A stretch of 8,806 nucleotides of DNA from Bacillota bacterium (GTDB taxonomy: Bacteria; Bacillota; Clostridia; Peptostreptococcales; Anaerovoracaceae). The notes under the pieces are model-generated. The model had not been told where the DNA came from. It did not search any database and worked only from the letters and a program-made list of their open reading frames with translations. The DNA lies in contig JABUTE010000087.1 in NCBI GenBank assembly GCA_021443825.1, forward strand, positions 1 to 8,806, written 5' to 3'. This document shows, one piece after another, positions 1 through 6,700 of this stretch (position 1 is the first letter of the stretch; the number at the start of each line of letters is the position of its first letter). The translations under genes and the position numbers were made by a program.

Positions 1-763
1 AGGTGAGCGCCTTGCCCTTTGCATTGAGCACCACCTGGCCCGTCATGCCGGTCAGAGTGGAGGAAGTGATCTTGCAAGCCATTGTGTAAGAGTCGCCGCC
101 GGAGCAGTTCATCTTGGTTCCACCGCTGATGGATTTAAAGATCACCTCGTCGGTCAGGGTATACAGATGGCCTCCGTCTGGTGTTTCTGCCGTCAGCAGG
201 TTGGCAAACAGGGCCGCTGCCTGGGCTCGGGTAATGGCGGTGCGGCCGTCTGCCGCTACGCCGTCAAGAAGACCGATGGCTTTGGCCTGGGCCATATAGC
301 TGTCGGGCCATACACCGCCGATCTCTTCGTCGCTGTAGCCCAGCATGCGCAGCAGAATGGTCACGGCCTGGCCGCAGGTAACGGAGGCATTGGGGCGAAA
401 ATAGCCGTCGTCGTAGCCGACGATGATCTTCTTGCCCTTTGCGCTGAGATTGATCAAAGACGCTGCCCAGTGAGACGGCTTTACATCGGGAAAGACCGTC
501 ACATTTTCGTATTTTGCAGCTTCGTCCTGGCACTGGAGCACATAGATGGCCATCTTGCAGAATTCCGCTCTGGAAAGAGCTGCCTGCGGGCGGAACTGGC
601 CGTTGCCATAGCCTTCGATGACGCCCATCAGACGCAGAACTTCCGCATTTTTGGCAGTCTCGTTATCGGTGATATCGAAAAAGACCGAGCCGGCAAAGGC
701 CGCTGCAGTCATTCCCAGCACAAGAGCGATGCAAAGCAGCACGCTCGTCATTCGTTTTATCAT
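1..763 (-). CDS. Secreted S-layer homology (SLH) domain protein, C-terminus cut off by window edge
   Basis: This open frame gives 254 residues before leaving the window, so the C-terminus is missing. It starts with a signal peptide: basic MIKR, a hydrophobic stretch at about residues 8-23, and a likely cleavage after AFA24. Three SLH repeats follow, at about 29-78 (ends with SRAEF), 91-143 (starts FPDVKPSHWA, with GYDDGYFRP) and 152-192 (ends with TRAQA). SLH repeats in other Gram-positive proteins bind pyruvylated secondary cell-wall polymer, so the protein is probably anchored on the outer wall. After residue 193 a separate segment begins (YTLTDEVIFKSISGG onward), rich in Ser, Thr and Gly, perhaps a beta-rich functional module; I do not recognise it. 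The ATG lies 9 bases after the permease stop codon and has its own ribosome binding site, so it is the last visible gene of the ABC transporter operon. Its role is unknown; a cell-wall accessory or substrate of the transporter is an inference. Confidence 0.9.
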   Translation of the reverse strand, partial: MIKRMTSVLLCIALVLGMTAAAFAGSVFFDITDNETAKNAEVLRLMGVIEGYGNGQFRPQAALSRAEFCKMAIYVLQCQDEAAKYENVTVFPDVKPSHWAASLINLSAKGKKIIVGYDDGYFRPNASVTCGQAVTILLRMLGYSDEEIGGVWPDSYMAQAKAIGLLDGVAADGRTAITRAQAAALFANLLTAETPDGGHLYTLTDEVIFKSISGGTKMNCSGGDSYTMACKITSSTLTGMTGQVVLNAKGKALT

Positions 764-768
764 AATTT

Positions 769-774
769 CCCCCT
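769..774 (-). promoter_or_regulatory. Ribosome binding site of the SLH gene, overlapping the permease stop codon
   Basis: On the minus strand the sequence reads TAGGGGGAAATTATG. AGGGGG stands 5 bases before the ATG at 763-761, and its first two bases plus one G belong to or touch the TAG stop of the upstream permease (775-773). A ribosome ending on the permease would sit on this site, which fixes the start and suggests translational coupling. Confidence 0.7.
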
Positions 775-2023
775 ATTCGGCTCGCAGCGCTTCTACAGGC
801 TGAAGCCTTGATGCTTTGATTGCAGGATAGCAGCCGAAGATCATTCCCAGCGCCACAGACAGAGCAAAGGCGCTCAGGGTGACCCATGGCAGAGGATAGA
901 TGACCGTTTTAAAGATCAGCTTTCCCAATACGAAGCTGAGACCGCTTCCCACGACGATTCCCAAGATCCCTCCCAGACCGCAGATCATGCCGGCCTCGAT
1001 GAGAAACTGCAGGATGATATCTTTTCGGGTAGCACCTACCGCCCGGCGGATACCGATCTCTCTGGTCCGCTCGGTGACGGTGACCAGCATGATGTTCATG
1101 ATGCCGATGCCGCCGACCAGAAGGCTGATGGCAGCGATGCCGCCCAGCACCAGACCGATCATGGTCATGTATTCGTTTTCCGACTCCTGCCAGGAGGATT
1201 CGGAATAGACATTGTAGCCGCCGTTATTGGTGGGAACAATCCCCTTCAGAAAACCGCCGACGCGGGTGATGACCTGGTTGATGGAATCGGAATCCTTTGC
1301 CTTGATGTAATACTCGGTGATGACCTGCTCGCCCAGCACCCGCCGCGTGGTATACGGAATGACCATGATGCAGTCCAGACTGAAGGCCTGCTGGTCGTTG
1401 GAGGCGCGTGGAGCATAGGTGCCGACGACAGTAAAATTCTGCCCGTTGAGCTGCATCACCTTGCCGATGGGATTCAGCTTTCCGAAGAAGATCTCGGCCG
1501 TTTTGGAGCCGATGACGATGACCTGATTATAGGTCTGCTGATCCATGTAGCAAAGATCTCTTCCGGAGGCCAGCTCCAGGTTGTTGACAGCAGAGAACAG
1601 CTCGCTGCCGTAATATACGGTGGGAGGACCGGAGGTCTGATTCCAGTTCTCATCGTATTGATACTCCATGTTGTCGGAATTCTTGGTTCCGTAGACGACG
1701 GTGGCATTGGAGCGGCCGTTGGGCGTTACTCCTTCGATGTATTGGGGAAAGGCAGCGCAAAAGCTCTGCAGCTCGGGATAATAGTCCTTCGACAGGTTGT
1801 TGCCCTCTTCGTCGTAGGCCCAGCTGTAGATGCTGACGGTGATCTTGTTGGAGCCCATCGCCGCATATTGCTTGCGGGTAAAGTCCTTCATGCCCTCCAT
1901 GACCGATACGATGGCCATGACAGAGGCGATACCGATAAAGATGCTGAGCACCGTAAGAACGGAGCGAGCCTTCTTGGAATTGATGGAGCGCCAGGCCAGC
2001 TTGACAGATTGCAGGATCTTCAT
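773..2023 (-). CDS. MacB/FtsX-family ABC transporter permease
   Basis: A 416-residue membrane protein with the MacB layout: TM1 at about residues 21-41, a large extracytoplasmic domain at about 44-285, then three membrane helices at about 287-309, 339-365 and 380-400. The family hallmark is clear at 304-331, including GGIGIMNIMLVTVTERTREI followed by GIRRAVGA. The C-terminus, PAIKASRLQPVEALRAE, is also typical. MacB-type proteins act as mechanotransmission exporters: ATP hydrolysis in the cytoplasm moves the extracytoplasmic domain rather than passing substrate through the membrane helices. The ATG overlaps the upstream ATPase stop by four bases (ATGA), and GGAGGTG lies at 2032-2038. ATPase and permease are separate proteins here, unlike Gram-negative MacB, in which both are fused. 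Substrate is unknown; antimicrobial peptides, peptides, lipoproteins or antibiotics are family possibilities. Confidence 0.95.
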   Translation of the reverse strand: MKILQSVKLAWRSINSKKARSVLTVLSIFIGIASVMAIVSVMEGMKDFTRKQYAAMGSNKITVSIYSWAYDEEGNNLSKDYYPELQSFCAAFPQYIEGVTPNGRSNATVVYGTKNSDNMEYQYDENWNQTSGPPTVYYGSELFSAVNNLELASGRDLCYMDQQTYNQVIVIGSKTAEIFFGKLNPIGKVMQLNGQNFTVVGTYAPRASNDQQAFSLDCIMVIPYTTRRVLGEQVITEYYIKAKDSDSINQVITRVGGFLKGIVPTNNGGYNVYSESSWQESENEYMTMIGLVLGGIAAISLLVGGIGIMNIMLVTVTERTREIGIRRAVGATRKDIILQFLIEAGMICGLGGILGIVVGSGLSFVLGKLIFKTVIYPLPWVTLSAFALSVALGMIFGCYPAIKASRLQPVEALRAE

Positions 2024-2721
2024 TGCCAGTCCACCTCCTGCTGCTTATCCTCGATGATCTTTCCGTCGGAAAGGCGGACGATCCTCTTTGCCGTTGCCGC
2101 GATGCCGTTGTCGTGGGTGATCAGGATCACGGTGGAGCCTTCCTTGTTCAGCTGCTGCAAAAAGGCCAGGATCTCTTTGCCCGTGCGGGAATCCAGCGCG
2201 CCGGTGGGCTCGTCTGCCATGATGACAGGAGGAGCATCGGCGATGGCTCTTGCGATGGCGACCCGCTGCTGCTGACCTCCGGAAAGCTGCTTGGGAAAGC
2301 TTTTGGCTCGCTCCGCAAGACCGACCTTTTCCAGCGCCTGCATGGCTTTTTCTTTGCGGTCGATGGAATCCATATTGGTATAGGTCAGGGGAAGCTCCAC
2401 ATTTTCCAGAAGATTCAGCCCTGCCAGCAGATTATAGCTTTGAAAGATAAAACCGATCTGACGGTTTCGGATATGGGAAAGCTGTGAATCGGACAGAGTT
2501 CCCACGTCGGTTCCGTCCAGAAGATAGGTTCCTCTGGTCGGAACATCCAGGCATCCAAGAACATTCATCATGGTGGATTTTCCGGAGCCGGACTGGCCGA
2601 CGATGGCCACGAATTCGCCCCGGTCGATGGTCAGGGATACCCCGTCCAGGGCTCTGACCTCACTCTCCAGACCTTCCGAATAGATCTTGTACACGTCTTT
2701 GATCTCTATGAAGTTTGCCAT
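2020..2721 (-). CDS. MacB/LolD-type ABC transporter ATP-binding protein
   Basis: A 233-residue nucleotide-binding subunit with every expected motif: Walker A GQSGSGKST (42-50), Q-loop FQS (Q94), signature LSGGQQQR (146-153), Walker B VIMADEP (166-172), D-loop ALD (175-177) and H-loop H203. It is closest to the MacB/LolD/FtsE group, as shown by the INTHD-like ITHD end and the partner permease. The frame stays open upstream to 2892, but that region lies inside the adaptor gene. The start was therefore placed at the ATG (2721-2719) of MANFIEIKDVYKIY, which gives the normal length and begins one base after the adaptor's TAA stop. The 3' end overlaps the permease start by four bases. It powers the permease encoded immediately downstream; the intact motifs suggest an active ATPase. 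Confidence 0.95.
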   Translation of the reverse strand: MANFIEIKDVYKIYSEGLESEVRALDGVSLTIDRGEFVAIVGQSGSGKSTMMNVLGCLDVPTRGTYLLDGTDVGTLSDSQLSHIRNRQIGFIFQSYNLLAGLNLLENVELPLTYTNMDSIDRKEKAMQALEKVGLAERAKSFPKQLSGGQQQRVAIARAIADAPPVIMADEPTGALDSRTGKEILAFLQQLNKEGSTVILITHDNGIAATAKRIVRLSDGKIIEDKQQEVDWQ

Positions 2722-2722
2722 G

Positions 2723-4387
2723 TTAGTTCCATACCTGAGACGATACCATCTGGGTGAAGATCTCCGTGCCTTCCTCCAGACCGGATTTGATCTCGGCGTT
2801 GGCACTGTCAGAAAGACCGATCTCAACCTGAACAGGCCAGAACCCCTCGGGAACCGAATCATCCATGGCGCCCCACTGAGGCTGTCCGTCATCTTCGGTG
2901 GGCATCAGCTCGACCGTATTGTCAGGAGCCGAATCGGCCTTGACATAGACGACCGTCGCCTCACTGCCGTCTGCCAGCATCACGTTCTTGACGCTTTGCA
3001 GGGGAACGATCAGGCAGTTGTCGGAGCGGCTGGCTTCGATGGTATAGCTGATGTAGCTGTTGAGCTGCAGAGCCCCATCGCTGTTATCTGCCGAGATGAC
3101 GATGGGATAAGTAGCGGTGCCGTTGCTGATATTGCTGGAAAGGCTGATGCTCTCGACGGTGCCGAAGCCCATGGAGCCCCACTGATCCAGCGTTACGGGC
3201 ATGCCCACCTTAACGTAGCTGATGTTGCGCTCGTCGACATTGGCATTGACGGTGATGGTATTGCGGTCGGAAATAGTCAGGACCGCATCACCGGATGCGA
3301 CTTCACTTCCGGGATAGATATTCAAACCGATGACCATGCCGTCGATGGGCGCGACCGCATTGCAGTTGGCCTGATTTTCCTGTGCGTCTGCCAGCTTCTT
3401 TTCGGCCTCTTCCAGCTCCGACTGCAGGCTGAGGATCAGAGCTTCGCTGTCATCGCCGTCGATGTTCATGATGACCTGACCGGCGCTCACCTTCATATAG
3501 TCATAGATATTGCACGAAAGCACCGTGCCGTCCACGGTGGAGGTCAGCTCTTTGGTCTGGTAATACTTCAGCTTATCTGCCTCGTAGGGATAGACCTTTT
3601 CGCCGCTGACGGTGGTATAGGCGCTGACCAGCATATCCTCTGTGAGGATGCCGGGATTGGGAACCGTCAGCTCTACAGCAAAGAGCTTCGAGCCTTCGGG
3701 GGTGATGCGCTCTACGTAGCGGATCTCCGAAACCGTTCCTTTTACCGAGGTCATCAGGGCAGGGATGGAGACATCCATCTGCATGCCCTTTTTGATATCC
3801 GCTTTATACGCATAGCTGTAATACTGGGTGAGGGTGAAGCGGGTATCGTCGACCAGCTTGGCGACGGGAGTGCCGCGGCCGATCTTTTCACCGGCCGCAA
3901 TCGGGGATGTCTCCAGCAGTTTTCCGCTGAAGGGAACAGCCAGGTTAAGCCCCTTTTGATCTTCATAGACCTGATCGATCTCTTTTTTGATCTTTTCCAC
4001 TTCGTTTTCGGCGCTGGCAACCTGCTGGCTTGCCATGGGTGAATCGACTGTAAAGAGCGGATCTCCCGCCATGACCTGCTGGCCTTCTTCTACAAAGACA
4101 TCCAACACGGTGCCTGCCGTGGAAAGAGAGATGGTCTTGCTGCTCTTCGCCTTGGTAAGACCGCTGCCCTCCACCTTAGCCGAGATGGAGCCGATGCTGA
4201 CCCAGTCGGTCAGGGCTTCGTAGGTGGCTTTTTTCTTTCCGAATTTCTGCCATGCAAAATAGCCGCCGGCGCAAAGCAGCGCCAGGATCACCAACCAGAT
4301 GATCCGTCTGCGCAGCTTCTTTTTCTGAGCGGCTGTGCGCACCCGTTTTTCTTTTACGGGCTTTTCGGTGTTTTTTTCGTCTGACAT
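2723..4387 (-). CDS. MacA/HlyD-like membrane fusion protein with two tandem barrel-sandwich units
   Basis: A 554-residue periplasmic-adaptor-type protein, longer than the roughly 370 residues of classical MacA. It has a very basic N-terminus (1-28), one membrane anchor at about 29-46 and a large outside region. Two adaptor units follow one another. Unit 1 has barrel-sandwich halves at about 82-116 and 147-182 around a short coiled coil (118-146), then a beta-barrel (183-262). Unit 2 has halves at about 280-310 and 343-374 around a short coiled coil (313-341), then a barrel (375-452). A membrane-proximal domain runs from 453 to 554, with an acidic insert at about 486-515 (contains TEDDGQPQWGAMDD). 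It probably connects the permease's outer domain to the cell wall space or to another protein. The first gene of the operon, it is preceded by AAGGGG about 11 bases before the ATG. The short coiled coils fit a cell without a TolC partner. Confidence 0.9.
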   Translation of the reverse strand: MSDEKNTEKPVKEKRVRTAAQKKKLRRRIIWLVILALLCAGGYFAWQKFGKKKATYEALTDWVSIGSISAKVEGSGLTKAKSSKTISLSTAGTVLDVFVEEGQQVMAGDPLFTVDSPMASQQVASAENEVEKIKKEIDQVYEDQKGLNLAVPFSGKLLETSPIAAGEKIGRGTPVAKLVDDTRFTLTQYYSYAYKADIKKGMQMDVSIPALMTSVKGTVSEIRYVERITPEGSKLFAVELTVPNPGILTEDMLVSAYTTVSGEKVYPYEADKLKYYQTKELTSTVDGTVLSCNIYDYMKVSAGQVIMNIDGDDSEALILSLQSELEEAEKKLADAQENQANCNAVAPIDGMVIGLNIYPGSEVASGDAVLTISDRNTITVNANVDERNISYVKVGMPVTLDQWGSMGFGTVESISLSSNISNGTATYPIVISADNSDGALQLNSYISYTIEASRSDNCLIVPLQSVKNVMLADGSEATVVYVKADSAPDNTVELMPTEDDGQPQWGAMDDSVPEGFWPVQVEIGLSDSANAEIKSGLEEGTEIFTQMVSSQVWN

Positions 4388-4455
4388 GTTGTGTCTAACC
4401 CCTTTTCTTTACTATAAGAAATAACGACGTCCCTTTTGAAAAGACTTAGGAAATT

Positions 4456-4464
4456 ATTATAGCA
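4456..4464 (-). promoter_or_regulatory. Extended -10 promoter of the MacAB-SLH operon
   Basis: The minus strand reads TGCTATAAT, a perfect extended -10 element (TG, one base, consensus TATAAT). No good TTGACA lies 16-18 bases upstream; that position holds CCCCTG, part of a GC-rich stretch. The predicted start of transcription is near 4449, giving a leader of about 60 bases before the adaptor ATG at 4387. This is prediction from sequence only. Confidence 0.7.
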
Positions 4465-4468
4465 TTTT

Positions 4469-4481
4469 CTGCCGCCGGCAG
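4469..4481. promoter_or_regulatory. GC-rich dyad between the divergent promoters (possible operator)
   Basis: CTGCC-GCC-GGCAG is a 5+5 base inverted repeat with a three-base centre. It stands out as GC-rich in an AT-rich gap and lies almost midway between the two opposed -10 hexamers (4456-4461 and 4496-4501), in the place where the -35 boxes of both promoters would be. A regulator bound here could affect both directions. The regulator is unknown and the repeat is short, so chance is possible. Confidence 0.35.
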
Positions 4482-4492
4482 GGGCGAAAACA

Positions 4493-4501
4493 TGATATAA
4501 T
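4493..4501 (+). promoter_or_regulatory. Extended -10 promoter of the sirtuin gene
   Basis: TGATATAAT is a perfect extended -10 element. No recognisable -35 hexamer is found at the usual distance, which instead holds the GC-rich dyad. Transcription would start near 4508, giving a leader of about 40 bases with a strong ribosome binding site near its end. Confidence 0.7.
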
Positions 4502-4531
4502 TTTCACAAAATTTCTTAAGATTTGCTTAAC

Positions 4532-4540
4532 AAAGGAGGT
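4532..4540 (+). promoter_or_regulatory. Ribosome binding site deciding the sirtuin start
   Basis: AAAGGAGGT is a near-complete match to the 16S rRNA anti-Shine-Dalgarno. Its GGAGG core is only 3 bases from an in-frame GTG at 4543 but 9 bases from the ATG at 4549, so the ATG is the better start. Confidence 0.8.
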
Positions 4541-4548
4541 CTGTGATC

Positions 4549-5286
4549 ATGTACGAGGAACTGGTTTCGCTGCTTAAGGAATCGCAAAGCATCGTCTTTT
4601 TCGGGGGCGCCGGCGTCAGCACCGAAAGCGGCATTCCCGATTTCCGCTCGGAAAACGGACTTTATAAAGCAAGGCTGGAATACGGCCTTTCGCCGGAGGA
4701 GCTGATCGAGCATGGCTATTTTTTCCGCCATCCCAAGACCTTTTTCGACTACTACAAAAAGAACCTGATCGCAGAGGATGCCCTGCCCAACGATGCCCAC
4801 AAGGCCCTGGCAAGGCTGGAGCAGATGGGAAAGCTGAAGGCCGTCATCACCCAGAACATCGACGGACTGCATCAACTGGCCGGAAGCAAAAAAGTCTATG
4901 AGCTTCACGGCAGCGTGCAGCGCAACACCTGCCTGCAATGCGGAAGGCATTTTGACCTTTCCTATATCATGGATCCCGCCCATTGCGAAGATGGGGTGCC
5001 CTGCTGCCCCTGCGGCGGCATGATCAAGCCGGATGTGGTGCTCTACGGCGAAGGGCTGGATGAACCCACGGTAGAGGCAGCCGTTTCCGCCATCGAAGAG
5101 GCCGATCTGCTCATCGTGGGAGGAACCTCCCTGGTGGTCTATCCGGCGGCCGGGCTGCTTCGCTATTTCCGTGGGAAACATCTTGTACTGATCAACCTGA
5201 CGCCTACCCCCTCCGATGGCATGGCCGACCTGATCATCCGCGAGCCCATCGGCAAGGTGCTGGGCGCCTGCGTCAGTGCCCTGTAA
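4549..5286 (+). CDS. cobB: Sir2-family NAD-dependent protein deacylase (sirtuin)
   Basis: A 245-residue cytoplasmic enzyme that removes acyl groups from lysines using NAD+, releasing nicotinamide and O-acyl-ADP-ribose. The NAD-binding motif GAGVSTESGIPDFRS runs from 20 to 34, TQNIDGLH from 101 to 108, and the catalytic histidine is H120 in ELHGS. A zinc site is formed by C128-X2-C131 and C152-X2-C155, with extra cysteines at 146 and 153. GGTSLVVYPAAGLL (191-204) and INLTPTP (215-221) complete the nucleotide fold. The overall pattern resembles the Thermotoga Sir2 type from memory. The Y-x-x-R pair that marks desuccinylases of the SIRT5/CobB class is not evident (FFDYYKKNL occupies the region), so deacetylation is more likely; this is inference. 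Length is normal. The gene stands alone: divergent from the transporter operon, convergent with brnQ, with its own promoter and terminator. Confidence 0.95.
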   Translation: MYEELVSLLKESQSIVFFGGAGVSTESGIPDFRSENGLYKARLEYGLSPEELIEHGYFFRHPKTFFDYYKKNLIAEDALPNDAHKALARLEQMGKLKAVITQNIDGLHQLAGSKKVYELHGSVQRNTCLQCGRHFDLSYIMDPAHCEDGVPCCPCGGMIKPDVVLYGEGLDEPTVEAAVSAIEEADLLIVGGTSLVVYPAAGLLRYFRGKHLVLINLTPTPSDGMADLIIREPIGKVLGACVSAL

Positions 5287-5313
5287 GCCCAAAGCTTCGC
5301 AAAAATACAAGAA

Positions 5314-5345
5314 ACCGGACTCCGTAAGGAGTCCGGTATTTTATT
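5314..5345. terminator. Bidirectional Rho-independent terminator between the sirtuin gene and brnQ
   Basis: ACCGGACTCC (5314-5323) pairs perfectly with GGAGTCCGGT (5328-5337) around a GTAA loop. On the plus strand the stem is followed by ATTTTATT. On the minus strand it is followed by TTTCTTGTATTTTT, so it can serve both convergent genes. Confidence 0.9.
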
Positions 5346-5395
5346 GCTGATAGGAGATCACCTGCCGTCCGATGACCGGAAGCCGTCAGAGATCG

Positions 5396-6676
5396 CTATG
5401 CTTTTCTGTCTTTGGTGACCAGAAGATTCAAAACGGTGCCGGCGGCTGCAGGAAGCACCCAGGAAAGTCCCAGATCATACAGGGGAAGAGACGCCGAACC
5501 CAAAGAAGCCGCAGTGAACAGATCGACCTGGGTATAAATGGCGATGCCGGCGGCGATCAGGGCGCCCACCTTGGCAGCCTCGCGAAACCGCTTTTCTTCA
5601 GGGAAGAACGACATGACCACGCAGATCAGGATGACCGGATACAGCACCTCCAGAATGGGAGCGGCAAGGGCGATGATGTTGGAAAGACCGATGTTGGCCA
5701 GCACAAAGCTGAGCAGGCAGCAGAGCACGACGATCTGAGGATATTTATCTTCTTTGCGGAAGATGATGCGGAAGGTATCTGCGCAGGAAGAAGTAAGACC
5801 CACTGCCGTTGTCATGCAGGCCAGCAGAACGATGATGCCAAGAAGCACCGTTCCCGCCTTGCCCAGGATCAGATCGGTGATGGCGACCAGAAGCTCGGCC
5901 TGGGTAATGTCCGTGGTAAACTGACCGGTCACCTTAACGCCTAAAAAGCAGATGCCCATATAAACGGAAAAGAGGCATACAAAAGCGACGACACCGGCAA
6001 GACTCAAGGTCCGGACACGGTCATTTTCGTCGATGTTCTTGGAATCCAGGCTGATGAGAAGCATGGAACAAAAAAGCGCAGAGCCCAGCATATCCATAGT
6101 CTGGTAGCCTGCTGTGAGGCCTTCTTTAAGGGAAGGGACGGTGCCAATGTCACCGATGATCGGATTATCGGCCAATACGAATACGCCTTTTGCAACGAGG
6201 ATCGCAAGGCCGACCACCAGAATGGGTGCCATGTACTGACCGATGGCGTCTACCACCTTGGAGGGCTTCAGGCACAGGAAGGCGACGACAGCCATAAAGA
6301 CGCCGGAAACCAGCCAGGAGCTGACACCGGGAAACAGCGGCGTGAAGGTAAGAGAATACGTGGTCGCAGCCGTTCTGGGAACCGCGATTAGAGGCCCCAG
6401 GCAAAGAGCATTGGCAAAGAGAACGACAGGCGTCAGCTTCGAGCCGAGACGGTCGACGACGCCGGTAAAGCCGTTGCCCTTTCTTGCGCTGGCAACCAGG
6501 CATAAAACAGCAAGCCCTGCATCAACAAGAATAAACAAAAGAAATGCGATGAACCAGGACTTACCGGTGGTCAGACCAAGGTAAGGAGGAAAGATCAGGT
6601 TGCCGGCGCCGAAGTAATTGGCAAAGCACGCAAGACCTAAAATAATGATCGTTTTGATATCCGCTTTGTGTTTCAT
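5396..6676 (-). CDS. brnQ: Branched-chain amino acid:cation symporter, BrnQ (LIVCS) family
   Basis: A 426-residue, very hydrophobic protein of about 12 membrane helices, the usual size for the family. BrnQ carriers import leucine, isoleucine and valine with Na+ or H+ across the cytoplasmic membrane. Family signatures are clear: NYFGAGNLIFPPYLG at 20-34, GPLIAVPRTAATTY at 94-107, GYQTMDMLGSALF at 190-202 and CMTTAVGLTSSCADTF at 287-302. The glycine-rich first motif and the conserved TxTxG-like MTTAVGLTSS segment probably belong to the transport core. The ATG follows AGGAGA at good spacing (GGAACAGGAGATTTCTTATG). It is transcribed alone: a strong terminator separates it from the pxp operon upstream, it has its own promoter, and it ends at the terminator shared with the sirtuin. 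Exact substrate range cannot be told from sequence. Confidence 0.95.
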   Translation of the reverse strand: MKHKADIKTIIILGLACFANYFGAGNLIFPPYLGLTTGKSWFIAFLLFILVDAGLAVLCLVASARKGNGFTGVVDRLGSKLTPVVLFANALCLGPLIAVPRTAATTYSLTFTPLFPGVSSWLVSGVFMAVVAFLCLKPSKVVDAIGQYMAPILVVGLAILVAKGVFVLADNPIIGDIGTVPSLKEGLTAGYQTMDMLGSALFCSMLLISLDSKNIDENDRVRTLSLAGVVAFVCLFSVYMGICFLGVKVTGQFTTDITQAELLVAITDLILGKAGTVLLGIIVLLACMTTAVGLTSSCADTFRIIFRKEDKYPQIVVLCCLLSFVLANIGLSNIIALAAPILEVLYPVILICVVMSFFPEEKRFREAAKVGALIAAGIAIYTQVDLFTAASLGSASLPLYDLGLSWVLPAAAGTVLNLLVTKDRKA

Positions 6677-6700
6677 AAGAAATCTCCTGTTCCTATCAGA

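Noticed and set aside
167..811. A 214-codon plus-strand frame over the SLH gene
   Set aside because: The opposite strand encodes a signal peptide and three SLH repeats in one continuous frame; the plus-strand protein has no recognisable family.
2722..2892. Longer N-terminus for the ABC ATPase
   Set aside because: The extra 57 residues lie out of frame inside the adaptor gene and have no family match. The ATG at 2721 gives a normal-length ATPase directly after the adaptor stop.
2687..4042. A 451-codon open frame on the plus strand opposite the adaptor gene
   Set aside because: It is antisense to a clearly coding gene. Its protein is rich in Asp, Ile, His and Gly without a recognisable domain, and it lacks a convincing ribosome binding site. 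The frame is a by-product of codon use on the other strand.
4433..4443. CTTTT-G-AAAAG palindrome in the exporter leader
   Set aside because: It is short, AT-rich and of a type expected by chance. A TTGAAA within it does not align at 17 bases with a good plus-strand -10 box.
4516..4530. TTAAG-ATTTG-CTTAA inverted repeat in the sirtuin leader
   Set aside because: A five-base AT-rich stem is too weak to claim as an RNA switch or attenuator and is likely to be chance.
4516..5310. A 264-codon minus-strand frame over the sirtuin gene
   Set aside because: It is the antisense shadow of a complete Sir2 gene with all catalytic motifs, and it would run through the sirtuin's ribosome binding site and into the terminator side.
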